NCBI RefSeq assembly: GCF_000143415.4
Contig: NW_003314360.1
Coordinates: 585,682 to 649,681 of the forward strand
DNA length: 64,000 bases
From: Selaginella moellendorffii
Taxonomy: Eukaryota; Streptophyta; Lycopodiopsida; Selaginellales; Selaginellaceae
Reading direction: 5' to 3'
Made by a program: the position numbers and the translations under genes. Of the stretch, positions 21,760 through 32,241 are shown piece by piece. Each line of letters opens with the position of its first letter. The stretch's first letter is position 1. The notes under the pieces were generated by a model. It made no database searches, was not told where the DNA came from, and saw only the letters and a program-made list of their open reading frames with translations.

Positions 21760-22979
21760 TAGGCCCTAATGTGGCAGCATTGTTGTGAGACACGCTGGTC
21801 ATCCTTCCCATCCCTACATGGCTGCTTGTCGGCATAGTGTTGTGTTGGCTCGGACGTGCTCTCTTAGAGGTCGCTCTACGAGATGCAAGACGAGGCATGG
21901 CATGCTCACTGGCATTTGAGAGCTGCTTTGCTGCCTTGGGTGATTGAGATACCTGTGAGTCACGAAAGAAAAATCGCTTTTTTTTTGTGTGCTCATCTAG
22001 TACTTGGTGAATGTATCTCCAGGACAACCATGGATGAAGATGAGGTTGATACAGTGGCAACACTTTTAGGCAATCTTGTTGCATACCGTGCTGCCGGTGC
22101 AAGCCAACTTGAGTTTCTCGCTGGTAAAGATTCATGGATAGAACTTGCAAGCAAGCGTTTTTATCTTTCTTTGTTTCTACAGGTGTTGCTCTTTTGAGAA
22201 CTCACAAGTCCAAGCCTCCAGTTCCCAAAGATTTCCCTCCATCTCTCAGTTCGCTGGTCATAGAAGCTGCTCTTCTCCATCCATATGCCGCGGCCGCGTA
22301 CACGGTAGCTTCAAAGAGTTCTCTTGCTGATCTTCCCAAGGTCCATTGCTGGACATTGGACGCACACTGCTGCTCTTTCCATGTGTACCAGCAAGGACTC
22401 CTCAGCTTATGGAACTGCATAAGGTAGCTCGAGTTTTTCTTTCATCTCCAAGAAACAGCTAACTAAGCTTTGGCTTGTAGGAGCCTAAGTGTTGATGGTG
22501 ATAATTGGTGGCAAGGCCATGCAACTGCATTTCTTTGTGCTGCTCACCTCCCAGCCGAGGTGCTCTTGAAAGGAAGGATTCACCAGGTTTGATGTTTGTA
22601 CCATCACAAGCTTCCCACAAGCTGACTTGGTCACTCACTATTTCAGAGAAACCGAGAGACAGTCTACTTTGTGATTGAGTTGAAGGAACTCAAGTTGGTT
22701 GTTGTCGCTATTCGTGGGACTGAAACACTGGACAGATGGTCTGGGACGTGAATGCATCCTTGCTAATGCTGATTTTCAGGGATTGTTCAAGTAGTGCTCT
22801 GCTCTCATTCCCTTCTCGTTGTCAAATCCTCACTATGGCCATGCCGGTGTGGTGGTAGACAGCCCCAAAGATAATCCCACACTTTCAGGTTTGGAAAGAA
22901 AAAAGGGCTTGCTCTTTGGATCATCAAAATTTATCTTTTTGACTTATAAATCGGCTACTCATCAATCTCTTTTCATTCT

Positions 22980-23400
22980 GACAGGGTGCTTATGAGTCTG
23001 TTCCTAACTACATCACCCAGTTTCGAGCATACTGGAAGTAGTGTTGGGATTGCAGAGTGGTCCAAGATGAGCAACAAGGGATCACGGCATTCACAGCGGG
23101 TCTGCATGGAAACTTGCAGCCAAGACTTCTTAAGAAGATATTTAGGTCTTGTCGTGAGGCATTTTCGTTTGCCACGAAGCTAGAAAGAGCGCTTCTTATC
23201 GACTTGGGGATTGCTAGAGTTGATTTCAACCAAGTCATCACCCTGTTAGAGTCACAACACTACTTCAAGCTTCACCCAGAGCTTCGACCTCCACCTTCTT
23301 AACGTGTCCAGCAACATCCCTTTGCTAACAATTCCACATCGTCTCAGGGTCCAGAGACATATCAAGAGTAGTTGGAGCAACAAGCAATTGAGGTAGCCCC
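22980..23400 (+). pseudogene. Retrotransposon gag-like remnant
   Basis: After an acceptor-like 'ctgacag' at about 22984 the plus strand reads YESVPNYITQFRAYWK, a TAG, then in an overlapping frame QQGITAFTAGLHGNLQPRLL, REAFSFATKLERALL and a C-terminal DFNQVITLLESQHYF. The pattern of a hydrophobic 'tqFraYW' followed by 'f..GLhg.lqprLl' is typical of plant retrotransposon gag. It lies directly upstream of an LTR relic of the hexamer-array family (23451) and in the same orientation. It may be a trace of the coding partner of that family. That link is an inference. Confidence 0.5.
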
Positions 23401-23450
23401 TTTGTCAAGAAAAAGCAAGGCACCAGCTGTAAGGTACCAACTTCCCGAAG

Positions 23451-23718
23451 TGTCGAAGGCTAAAGGATCCCTAAAAGCACGACTAAAATGATGAAAAGTT
23501 CATCGGATGAAACCGGGTCCGAGATCGAGTCCGAGATCGACTCTCAGACCGAGTTTGAGACCGAGTTCGAGACTGAGTTCGAGACCGAGTCCGAGATCCG
23601 ATATCGGGTCCAAGACCGAGTCCAAGATCAAGTCCGAGACAGAGTTTGAGGTCGGGTCTGAGATCGAGTCTGAAGTCGAGTCCGAGATCAGGTCCAAGAC
23701 CGAGTCCGAATACTAATA
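23451..23718 (+). mobile_element. LTR fragment of a second hexamer-array subfamily
   Basis: It begins TGTCGAAGGCTAA and contains 'aaagttcatcggatg', then GAGTCC-type hexamers (23513-23715). It matches the reverse complement of 58606-58250 and differs from the TGTGAGA-type LTRs at 1394-14877. It is cut off at the telomeric repeats. Confidence 0.75.
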
Positions 23719-23760
23719 TTTAGGGTTTAGGGTTTAGGTTTAGGATTTAGGCGCATTTAG
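23719..23760 (+). repeat. Short interstitial TTTAGGG array
   Basis: About five TTTAGGG units and variants, ending in TTTAGGCGCATTTAGGCATTTA. It sits directly before a LINE 3' end (antisense), the junction type repeated at 63441-63800. Confidence 0.9.
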
Positions 23761-24539
23761 GCATTTATGAACCTGCTGCAATCCGGCGAGATCGCTAAAC
23801 ATGTATGTACAGTACCCCAGTCCGAAAGGGATCAAAACAACATTGAGAGTGCACTTTCAGAGATACTAGCGAAGCTACGAGCACGAACGCCCAGCGTTAC
23901 TCTTGGGCGATCTGCCTCCCAGGTGACTCCACCGCGAAGCTTGAAGCCACCTGCTACACTCCATGACCAGCACAACTTGTCACGGAGCGCTCCACCACCA
24001 ACGTGCCTCCAGTGCCAAAACAACGTCCAAACGCGATAATACTCCAACACATAGCTCCATGCAAGGTGTGAACGTCCTCCAACTTGAAGTTGGAGTGTGC
24101 TACCTTGCCTCCCACATGAGAAAAGTGCGCTACCTCATCTTCGCTAGAGTCCTAGCCCTGCAATAGGGACTAGGAAAGGGTATGAACCTCCTCCTAAGGG
24201 AGCAAAGCTCTAGAACAGGCGTTGGAGAAGAGATGTATGGATCCCATACGCGTGTACCATCGAATCAAATCCATTGGCTGCTGGTCCCAACTGTGGCAGC
24301 AGTCCTTGCCACTAGATCCAAAAATCCTCCCTTCCCAATTGTCCTAAAAGCGAGACACCATGCATGGTCTTCCAAAGAGAATCTAGAAAGCTGGGAACTT
24401 TTTCAAGTCCCAGCTACTCCAAGTCACCTCTAAAGTGACATCTAGCTCCACCAATCCTTGACATCTACCATCGCTGTCACGCATCAAGGCAAGCAAGATC
24501 ACATATATCTTGGCAAAGAGCTCCATTTCCAGAGCTTTT
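23761..24539 (-). mobile_element. Truncated, diverged LINE 3' segment
   Basis: The first 70 bp match the conserved LINE 3' terminus ('tgctgcaatccggcgagatcgctaaacatgtatgtaca' type, antisense). The rest (23830-24539) shows only a faint similarity at its start and no recognisable domain. It ends where the next LINE copy begins: the 18-base sequence gctaaacatgtatgtaca is found at 23794-23811 and again at 24540-24557. Confidence 0.5.
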
Positions 24540-24614
24540 GCTAAACATGTATGTACATTCCCCATGTCCCAAAGGGACTAATACAAAAACTGGGCGTGTT
24601 GCCCTCTCAATGAT

Positions 24615-27600
24615 CTACTCTATGTGATCCTCCTGTGGGCACCACTGCCAGCGAATCTCGCCACCTCCCAGTCTGCCGAAGCATGGGAGCCACTTGGATC
24701 TCCACTCCTCGAGCTGCCTCGGTTTCGCCTGCTCTTTCAGGATGGTGTAGTGAAGACATACCGCTGCAAGAGTGAGTCTCCACCACACTGCCACCACTAC
24801 CAATATTCTCGCTTGTTGCCCATCAAAGCGACAATGGTTCCGTGCCTCCCAGAGTGCTTGCACTCCTGTTGCCCTCCAAATGGACCAGCGCTCATGGCCC
24901 ATTGCCTCCCAAATGGACATCCCAACTTCAGCCCCTATCACATCCCACTTGACTCGCATGTTCCATCCGTGTTGTCCGTAGCAACGAATACGCCTCCAAG
25001 CTGGACCAATGGCTGGACCTCTAACTCCCTCAAACTAGTGGAGGATATCCCCACACTAAGCCTCAAACTCTGGAATGTCTCCGAGTTCCTGCGTTGCCTT
25101 GAAGATCTGTTGCCATACTTCTCTCGCCACGTCATATTCCCATAGTGCATATCGCACTGTCTCCAGCTCGCCACACTCCTTGCATCGTTGGCATGCTTCT
25201 TCTTGGAACTGCTGTCCTACTGGCAACCCGTTATTTGCCACCAACCAAGAGGTGGCCTTGACTTTCTCCTGTACCGGTAATTTCCAGAACGCAAGCGTGT
25301 TGCCCACCACCTGATTTGCTTCAACTCTTTGCTCGATCCATTTCTTCCAGAGCTTGGGGATCTCCCCTCGGGCCTCCTCCCTGCTAGTCAAGAGACCATC
25401 CCTTGCTTCCTTGATGCCAAAGTAGAAGAAGCTCATCGCTCCTCGTTTCCATGCTGCGGGGTCCCAATCCAGATCCTTGATGAGCTGTTGTCACCACCAT
25501 CTGAGAATGCCATCCCCCTCTAGTGTGGCGAACGATTGAACCACCACCGATTGCTTCGGAGCCTGTCGTATTATTCGAATCCTGCCCTTGACTTCGTCGT
25601 CCATCACCATCGGCATGACTTGTTCATCCCAACATTTTGGTCTGGAGACACAACAAACCACACCTCCACATCTTTGTCCTCCCAAGCTGGTGTTGGGGCC
25701 ATAAACGCACGTGTCCAACTGACTCATTCCCTGTCTGGCTCCACGTCCCATTTGCAGAGCCACAAAGTCTCCAGGTTTAAGACAACACCTAGGCCAAAGC
25801 TGCCCCTTCTTCGCCTCACTCACTGTTTTGATAATGCGAAGAAGATCAAGGTGGACTTTCCTTCACTGTCCCGGGTTAAGGACTTGCATATGTCTCATAG
25901 TTTTCCTCCTATCCTTGTCCAAAACCCGCACCAGTTGCTTGAGAGTTTGGAAGCCTGCGCTATGTAGCTTTCTCCAGATTGTGTAGTGGTCCTCTCTGCG
26001 TAACGTCCTGTCATCCAGCTTGAAGAGGTCATTGAAGAATAGGGGCTGGTTCAACCAATCCTCCGCTCGCCCTGGCAATTCCCTACTGACTGGAAATGCT
26101 CTCCATAACCTGAGAAACCCCTGGACCAGAGTGCCACCCTTGACTACTTGCTTCGGTCCCTCGGCAAAGAGCCAACGTGGATCCTCCTCCCACGGTCTTG
26201 CAGTGTTGTGCTTGGGCCAGATTGCCAACAAGTTCTGCCTAAACATGCGTCTCTAAGGCTGGTTACCTAGTTGAAGGGCCATGAGGAGGATTTTGTACCG
26301 TAGCGCCTTCACCATGTCACTCGGATCGATTACTCCAAGTCCCCCCAAGACTTGTGGACGTGTTGTAGATTGCCACGTGACCTTGGCCATGCTCCTCCCT
26401 GTGACCAGTGCGCCTTGCCACAAATACTGATGAACCATCATGCATACCTTTCTAAGAGTGCATTCTGGGACAAGCCAAATGGAGAGGTGGTACCAGATGC
26501 TGGGCAGAATGATGCTCCTGGCTACTACCACTCTTGCTGGCAAGCCGAGTTTTCGGGGAGCCCACTTCTGGATTGACATTCGTACCCGTCGGAGCAAGGT
26601 GTCATCCTGGAGAGCTGCACTAAACGAAGTATCAACCTGAACCCCCAAGTACCTATCATCCTCTCCTGGTTTGAGCCACTGGAAGCCGATGCCCTGTCCC
26701 CAAGATTCAATGCTTGGCTGCCCCCAATTTATGCCCACTGATTTGTTCTAGTTAATTGTTGTGCCAGCCGTGAGGTTGAAAGTCTCCAACGCCTTCTTAG
26801 CTGCATCCAGGTTCTCTTTAGTCGCGAGTAGGAACAAGGCAGTGTCATCTACAAATGCTCCATCAAGGAGTTCCCGAGTCACCCTTGTGGTTCCTGGAAG
26901 TTGTTGTCTCGCAGCCAGTAGGGTGAGTCCTTTAATGCGCCTGCCTTCCGCTAGAAACGTGCCTAGGGCCTCAACCATAATCAGAAAAAGATAGGGTGCT
27001 AGTGGACACCCTTGGCGTACCAAACGTCCCAGCTAAAAACTCGGTCCCGTCTCGCCATTGATTGTGACTTTGCTTGTGGCTCCTCGGTACAGTAACGAGA
27101 TCCTAGCAACCATCTCTCCCAGGATGCCGATCATATGCATGCACTCCTCCAGGAACCTCCAGTCCACTCGATCGTAGGCCTTCTCAAAGTCCAACAGCCA
27201 TGCTGCAGTTTGTTGGTCAGAGATCTCTGCCCATCTTTGAGCCAGCAAGTACGTCCAGATATTTTCTACGATTTGCCGCCCTGGAACAAACCCTATCTAC
27301 TGCTCCCGGATGATCAACGGCATGATAGCTTGGAGCTTGAGGGTCATTGCTTTGGCGTAGACCTTGTAGGACGTGTTCAGCATGGTGATCAGCCTCTAAT
27401 TCCTCAGCTCCTGCAGGTCCCCGTTCTTTGGGATAAGCGCAATCTGGACCTCGAGGATCTCATGAGGCAAGGTCCCATCACGTTGAGCATCCCACCATGC
27501 TTGTAGCAGCAGTGGGCCTATGGTCTCCTAGTGCTTCTCAAAGAAAATGGGCAAGAGGCCATCGATACCTGGCTGCTTGTCGTTGTTGAGCTTCCTAAGT

Positions 27601-27680
27601 GCTTCCCGAAGCTCCTCCAGTGTGAAGTCTGTCTTCAGTGAGTCGTGAAGGGGATGGCTTCCAGCCGGTCCTCCCTTGAA
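24615..27680 (-). pseudogene. LINE reverse transcriptase and zinc-binding C-terminus
   Basis: Reading down the minus strand: LEELREALRKLNNDKQPGID opens the RT, followed by EVQIALIPKNGDLQELRN and WLLDFEKAYDRVDWRFLEE. MVRQGCPLAPYLFLIMVEAL, the catalytic box AFVDDTALF (Val where most relatives have Ala) and DDRYLGVQVDTSF come next. The zinc-binding end has GLPVGQQFQEEACQRCKECG and LWEYDVAREVW, where the usual cysteine of LWEC is tyrosine. At least four stops or frameshifts break it (for example at 27033, 26748, 26253). The family copies itself by target-primed reverse transcription. This copy cannot make the protein. Confidence 0.88.
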
Positions 27681-27688
27681 CAGTAGGA

Positions 27689-29459
27689 ATGGCAGTCAGG
27701 TGGATTCCGCCTAAGCGGGAATTAAGTTCCATAGAGGTGGGAGATTGGCTGATGTGCTGCGGGAACACAGCCTTCCCAGAGGTCGTCACCATTGGAGACT
27801 ACCAAACATGCATGGAGAGTGCTATCACTGAGTGGATGGGCTTTGTGAAATACACTGTCCAAGGCTTCTCCTGGACAAAGTACAGGGGGAAGATGACTAC
27901 AGTGTGGACCATCTCCACAGAATGGAGGGCGAGACCCCGTAACTCCGCACTTTCTTGGAAGTACGTGGCTCCATGACAACACTCACGATCATCACCTGGA
28001 ACTGCCAGGGACTCAGCTGGACCAGCAGTCAACTCAACAACAGGGCGCAGCTCAAGTCCCACATCCGTGAGATCAGCTTAGAAGGAGACATCGACATCCT
28101 GTGCCTACAAGAGCACAAAATGACAGTGGCCCCAAACTACACCTTTGGAATGAGGGGATGACTCTGGTTGAACCCGGCTATGCAAGTAGTGGCCAGACCA
28201 AGAGGTGGCACAGCAGTGGTAGTCTCAACCAAATGGTCTGCCCAGGTACGAAACCACCTTGTCTTGGTCCCAGGAAAGGCTCAGCTGCTCGTCCTGCACC
28301 TCCACTTTGGATGGGTGGGGATAATCAATGTTTATGCACCAACGAAGAAAGGGAGACATGCAGAATTTTGGCTGAGCATGTTACAGTCTGCCCAGGGGCA
28401 AGCAGATGAATGGCTGGTCCTGGGAGACTTCAACATGGTCGAGGACATCTGTGATCGCAGAGGAATGCAGGAAACAATTCAGCCAAGTGAGCAGGAGCAG
28501 TGGAGTCAGCTCATGGATGTGTTGGGGCTCATGGACCTTCAACATGCTGCGGGATTCGCACCTCATGCTCACCCTTTTACAAGGCGGCAAACAGTTTCCT
28601 CCCAGTCGAGACTGGACCGGATTTACACCTCATCTCGCATACGGCAGGATGGGGGAAGCCTTAAAACATGGCTCGGATTTGCCTCCTCAGATCACGACCC
28701 CCTCAAATGTGTGATCTAGCTCCAAAGGGACAAAGGGACAGCAGTCCAGCGATCAATCACTTGAGCCACGCTGCGAGACCCGGTGGCAATCGGGCTTATA
28801 CATGACGCTCTTGTGCAGAGCAAGATGGGGCTGATCCCAATGCTCCTGTCTTGCTCACAGAAGCTCCGGGCACGCCAGAAGGATCTCAAAGAAGCGGCGA
28901 TGAAGGACCTTAGACTGGCCAGGCAGAAGGTGGTAGCAGCACACAGGATGTTGCTGAACACGCAAAATGAGTTCAAGTGGCAAGCAGTACTGGATGAATG
29001 CAAAGCTGAGCTATGCGACTTGGAGTATGCTGCATGGAGCAAGGGCGTCCGGGCCATGGAAGATGGATGGGCCCTCAATGAACGCCTTCTCAACAAGGCT
29101 TTCTTTAGGGGAATCAGGCCAGTGACGGACTCTCCTCCCATTCTAGGACTGAAGCATAGTGACGGGCGGGTTGTCGCGGACCAACAAGGGATGCAACAGC
29201 TCGCCCAGGAGTTTTACCAACTTCTCTATACGGCCCAGCAATGGACTCCAGAGAGGGAAAAGGCGGCGGTGGAAGTGCTTGCATCCCTTCCCCGGCGTGT
29301 CCCCCATGAGTGGACATCTATAGTAGGTCCTTCGAACAGTTTGGGCTGCGAGGATGAGCCCAAGAGTGGTGGGGCGACTGGGAAGCGAATGTGGGGAGCT
29401 TGGTCTGGAGGGCGCGCCTTCAAGATCCGCTCCTGCTCTGCGGGTAACTCAAACGGCTT
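27689..29459 (+). pseudogene. Inverted middle of the LINE: end of ORF1, endonuclease, RT linker
   Basis: Plus-strand frames run in LINE order. The end of ORF1 (VGDWLMCCGNTAFPEVVTIG) stops near 27976, and ORF2 starts with MTTLTIITWNCQGLSW at 27973. The endonuclease carries DILCLQEHK, VGIINVYAPTKK, LVLGDFNMVED, SRLDRIY and FASSDHDPLKCVI, the standard AP-like set with GDFN and SDH. A linker with coiled-coil character (28783-29330) then approaches the RT. The segment is cut by a stop near 28161 and by frame changes near 28720. Orientation is opposite to the ORF1 start and RT that flank it. Confidence 0.85.
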
Positions 29460-30560
29460 CTAGGAGGCCAACCTGTTCCGCTTGACTGAGCAGGCCTCCT
29501 CTCGGTGTCCAGCACACTGACAAAAGTTGCATCTAGGTTCTGACTTCTCTGTCTGGATCCTGATATACTGGCCCAGCATTGCAATCTCTGTCGGGATTTC
29601 AGCCGGGGCTGACACAAAAACTTTGAGGCGGATGGGACCTAGAACACCCTCTGCTTCTACAGTGTCGAGGCCGGCCGCTATCTGGCCAATACTTCCTTCG
29701 ACCAGCTCCTGGATCACCATTGTGATCTGCATTTCCATGGGAACATCCCACAATGTGATGTTCATTGGAAAGCTCCTACCCCTGAGACGTGCCTCGTCCT
29801 CTGCCGTGAACCTCAGGATCCATGGGTGGAATGACACTGCCCAATTCTCGTCAATGAGGCCATGCATGGCCTCCTCTTGAGACCATGCCTCCTCTGTCTC
29901 AAAAACAACTGTGTAGCAGCCCTTCCCATGTGGCAGCATCTTCTTCATGAGGATTCCCTGTCCTAGCATTGTATTGATCCAATCGTTGGCCATGCGACCT
30001 GTTGGGAACTTCCCCCTGAAAACAGCGATCAATGCCTTCTTATGGAGTTCCTCTTCCTTCTCTGTTACTGCTCTTTGCAGAGTCTCAGCCAGCTTAACAG
30101 GGACAGCATTTCCTCTCATGTCGTTGTGGACCAAGTCACTTGCACCTTCTCCTACTGCTGCCACCTTGTGCACTTCGGCCTGACCAGGTGTTCCCCCGTT
30201 CACGTTATGTGAGGCGTTCTTCTTGTTGACATCACTGTTCCCATCCGAGGAGTGCAGCGCTTCTACCACCTTTCCACAGCCCCGAGTCTTCCCCACTCTC
30301 GACTGGGCTTTTGCCACCCGCTCAGGTGTGTCAACCTCTTGGTGCTAGTTCACCCAAGTCTCTGTTCTCTTATCTGTGGGGGCATGCTCCTCCTCAAGAA
30401 AGGCTTTAACTGTGTTTGTCCAGGCCGGGTCCTTCTTGGCAAGTGTCAGAGTTTTAAGTTTCCACCGCGTTGCCCGCTTCACTTTCTTCTTCTCACGTTT
30501 GGTCTTCCTCTTGTTGAAGGCATCATGGTCTTGGAACTGAAGTGTGCCATCTGACTATTC
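29460..30560 (-). pseudogene. LINE ORF1 (nucleic-acid-binding protein with zinc knuckle)
   Basis: The main open block is 30317-29460. Features are GMANDW-like and MLPHGKGCYTVVFETEEAW in the first half, WAVSFHPWILRF, ITLWDVPMEMQI, then a CCHC knuckle (CNFCQCAGHREEAC) near the end. Upstream, 30560-30330 reads in a compatible frame as a lysine-arginine-rich N-terminus with a stop near 30346. This arrangement (a DUF4283-like fold followed by one knuckle) is typical of plant LINE ORF1 proteins that coat the RNA. The rest of ORF1 is in the inverted segment at 27689-27976. Confidence 0.8.
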
Positions 30561-30668
30561 ATCTAGTGAGCACTCCATCTCTGGCTTTGTTTCCAGCTCT
30601 CTGAGTCCCACTTCAACTGTTGGTGTTGGCGTGGTATCCACCTTGCCACCTTGCTCTTGCACCCAAGC

Positions 30669-30884
30669 GTCGAAGACAATCCGGTGAGATCGCTGAACAT
30701 GTATGTACATTCCCCATGTCCCCATGGGACTAATACAAAAACTGGGCGTGCCGCCCTCTCAATGAGCTACTCTACATGATCCTCATATGTCGCAGCTGGA
30801 CCTAGTCCTAGAGTAGAAGTGGATGTGGTCGTCTCAAGCAAATCATGTCGATGTCCAAGTCTTCTACACAAGCTGACCTTCGAG
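30669..30884 (-). mobile_element. LINE 3'-end fragment, minus orientation
   Basis: It contains the conserved antisense terminus (atcgctgaacatgtatgtacattcc at about 30690) and about 180 bp of 3' sequence. It matches the reverse complement of 31605-31790. It abuts a plus-strand copy of the same region at 30885. Confidence 0.85.
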
Positions 30885-31838
30885 CAAAAAGTTGAAGCAA
30901 ATCAGGTGGTGGGCAACACACTTGCATTCTGGAAACTACCGGTACAGGAGAAAGTCAAGGCCACCTCTTGGTTGGTGGAAAATAACAGGTTGCCGGTAGG
31001 ATAGCAGTTCCAGGAAGAAGCATGCCGACGATGCAAGGAGTGTGGCAAGCTGGAGACAGCGCGACATGCACTATGGGAATGCAACGTGGCGAGAGAAGTA
31101 TGGCGACAGATCTTCAAGGCGACGCAGGAACTCAGAGACATTCCAGAGTTTGAGGCTCAGTGTGGGGATATCCTCGACTGGTTTGAGGGAGCTAGAGGTC
31201 CAGCCATTGGTCCAGCTTGGAGGCATATTCGTTGCTACGGACGACACGGATGGAACATGTGAGTCCGATGGAACGCGACAGGGGCTGAAGTTGGGATGTC
31301 CATTTGGGAGGCAATGGGCCATGAGCGCTGGTCCATTTGGAGGGCAACAGAAGTGCAGGCACTCTGGGAGGCACGGAACCATTGTCTCTTTGATGGGCAA
31401 CAAGCGAGAATATCGGTAGTGGTGGCAGCGTGGTGGAGACTCACTCTTGCAGCGGTGCATCTTCACTACACCATCCTGAAAGAGCGGGCAAAACCGAGGC
31501 AGCTCGAGGAGTGGAGATCCAAGTGGCTCCCATGCTTCGGCAGATTGGGAGGTGGCGAGATTCGCTGGCAGTGGCGCCCCCCGGACTTTGTTCTAAGGTC
31601 AGCTTGTGCAGGAGACTTGGACATCAACATGATTCGCTTGAAACGACCACGTCCACTTCTACTCCAGGACTAGGTCCAGCTGCGACATATGAGGATCACA
31701 TAGAGTAGCTCATTAAGAGGGCGGCATGCCCATTTTTTGAATTAGTCCCATGGGAACATGGGGAATGTACATACACGTTCAGTGATCTTGCCGATTGTAG
31801 CACCGTGGGGTGTCTTTGACGCTAAACGCTTAAACACA
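30885..31838 (+). mobile_element. 5'-truncated LINE 3' end joined to CCCTAAA repeats
   Basis: The plus strand carries the zinc-binding C-terminus (VGNTLAFWKLPVQEKVKATS, a stop at 31003, CRRCKECG, ARHALWECNVAREVW) and the tryptophan-rich tail (MSIWEAMGHERWSIWRATE, RQLEEWRSKWLPCFGRLGGG), ending at a stop near 31671. The 3' UTR follows and closes with 'gctaaacgcttaaacacacctaaaccc'. This is the copy that shows most clearly how the sense strand of the LINE passes into telomeric C-strand repeats. It is truncated on the 5' side at 30885. Confidence 0.85.
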
Positions 31839-31874
31839 CCTAAACCCTAAACCCTAAACCCTAAGCCCTAAACC
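31839..31874 (+). repeat. Interstitial CCCTAAA array
   Basis: About five CCCTAAA units directly after the LINE 3' end. The orientation is opposite to the arrays at 23719, 59937 and 63441. Confidence 0.92.
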
Positions 31875-31942
31875 AGTTTTCAAGTGTGAAGCATATGCGA
31901 AAGTGTATAATTTTTAAGTGCTTCAAAAGCTCAGGTATAACC

Positions 31943-31970
31943 ACTTTCTTTCTTTCTTTCTTTCTTTCTT
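31943..31970. repeat. (CTTT)n microsatellite
   Basis: Seven CTTT units. The surrounding 31875-32155 holds no gene that I can support. Confidence 0.9.
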
Positions 31971-32241
31971 ATGTTGTCACACCACACAAGGCCTCACGCA
32001 TTTACTTTGTGTGGGAAATTCTTGTTAACTTTTTGGTATTGTGGAGCAGATTCCAGCTCTTCATGTGCTGGATATCTGTTGCCCCAATGCAGGAACCACC
32101 ATTTCAGAAAGTATTCTGCAAACTTGTTAAACTCAATGCATGGTTTCTCATTACATGTTTGTTTGTTTAACGGGGGGGTTCGTATTTCTTAAGGTGCTGA
32201 GTGGGGCTGGCCAACACATGACCATAACCCTGTTACAAGGA

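Larger units (their letters stand above)
16507..22888 (+). pseudogene. Broken class-3 (diacylglycerol) lipase-like gene, split by a Ty3 element
   Basis: Exons can be chained as 16507-16765, 21763-21954, 22001-22123, 22183-22423, 22481-22586 and 22647-about 22888, with introns of 46-60 nt apart from the first. The first exons encode hydrophobic segments (LVFFQIGGACYLTILAV; ILPIPTWLLVGIVLCWLG), fitting an N-terminal membrane region. Later exons carry the plant lipase-3 pattern: GDNWWQGHATAFL, VVVAIRGTET, then TDGLGREC-like and HYGHAGVV. The family is known to cleave acyl chains from diacylglycerol at membranes. The gene is dead. It has TGA codons in exon 2 (two, both where CGA would fit), a frameshift between RGTETL and DGLGREC, and a TAG soon after. 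The catalytic GHSLGG region is absent before an unrelated gag-like segment begins near 22986. Confidence 0.75.
24540..30668 (-). mobile_element. Rearranged LINE (L1 copy) of the telomere-joined family
   Basis: A minus-strand LINE with its 3' terminus at 24540 and ORF1 at its other end (to about 30660). Reverse transcriptase and zinc-binding regions (24615-27680) and ORF1 (29460-30560) are minus-strand. The middle segment, about 27689-29459, holding the end of ORF1 and the endonuclease, is plus-strand. Order along the element is otherwise correct, so the middle appears inverted in place. Numerous stops and frameshifts mark it as dead. Its last 0.8 kb is nearly the same sequence as 30885-31735 in inverted orientation. 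Confidence 0.85.

Noticed and set aside
21686-22150. Minus-strand protein of 154 residues across the lipase-like exons
   Set aside because: It overlaps the Ty3 LTR and the exons on the other strand and has no family motif.
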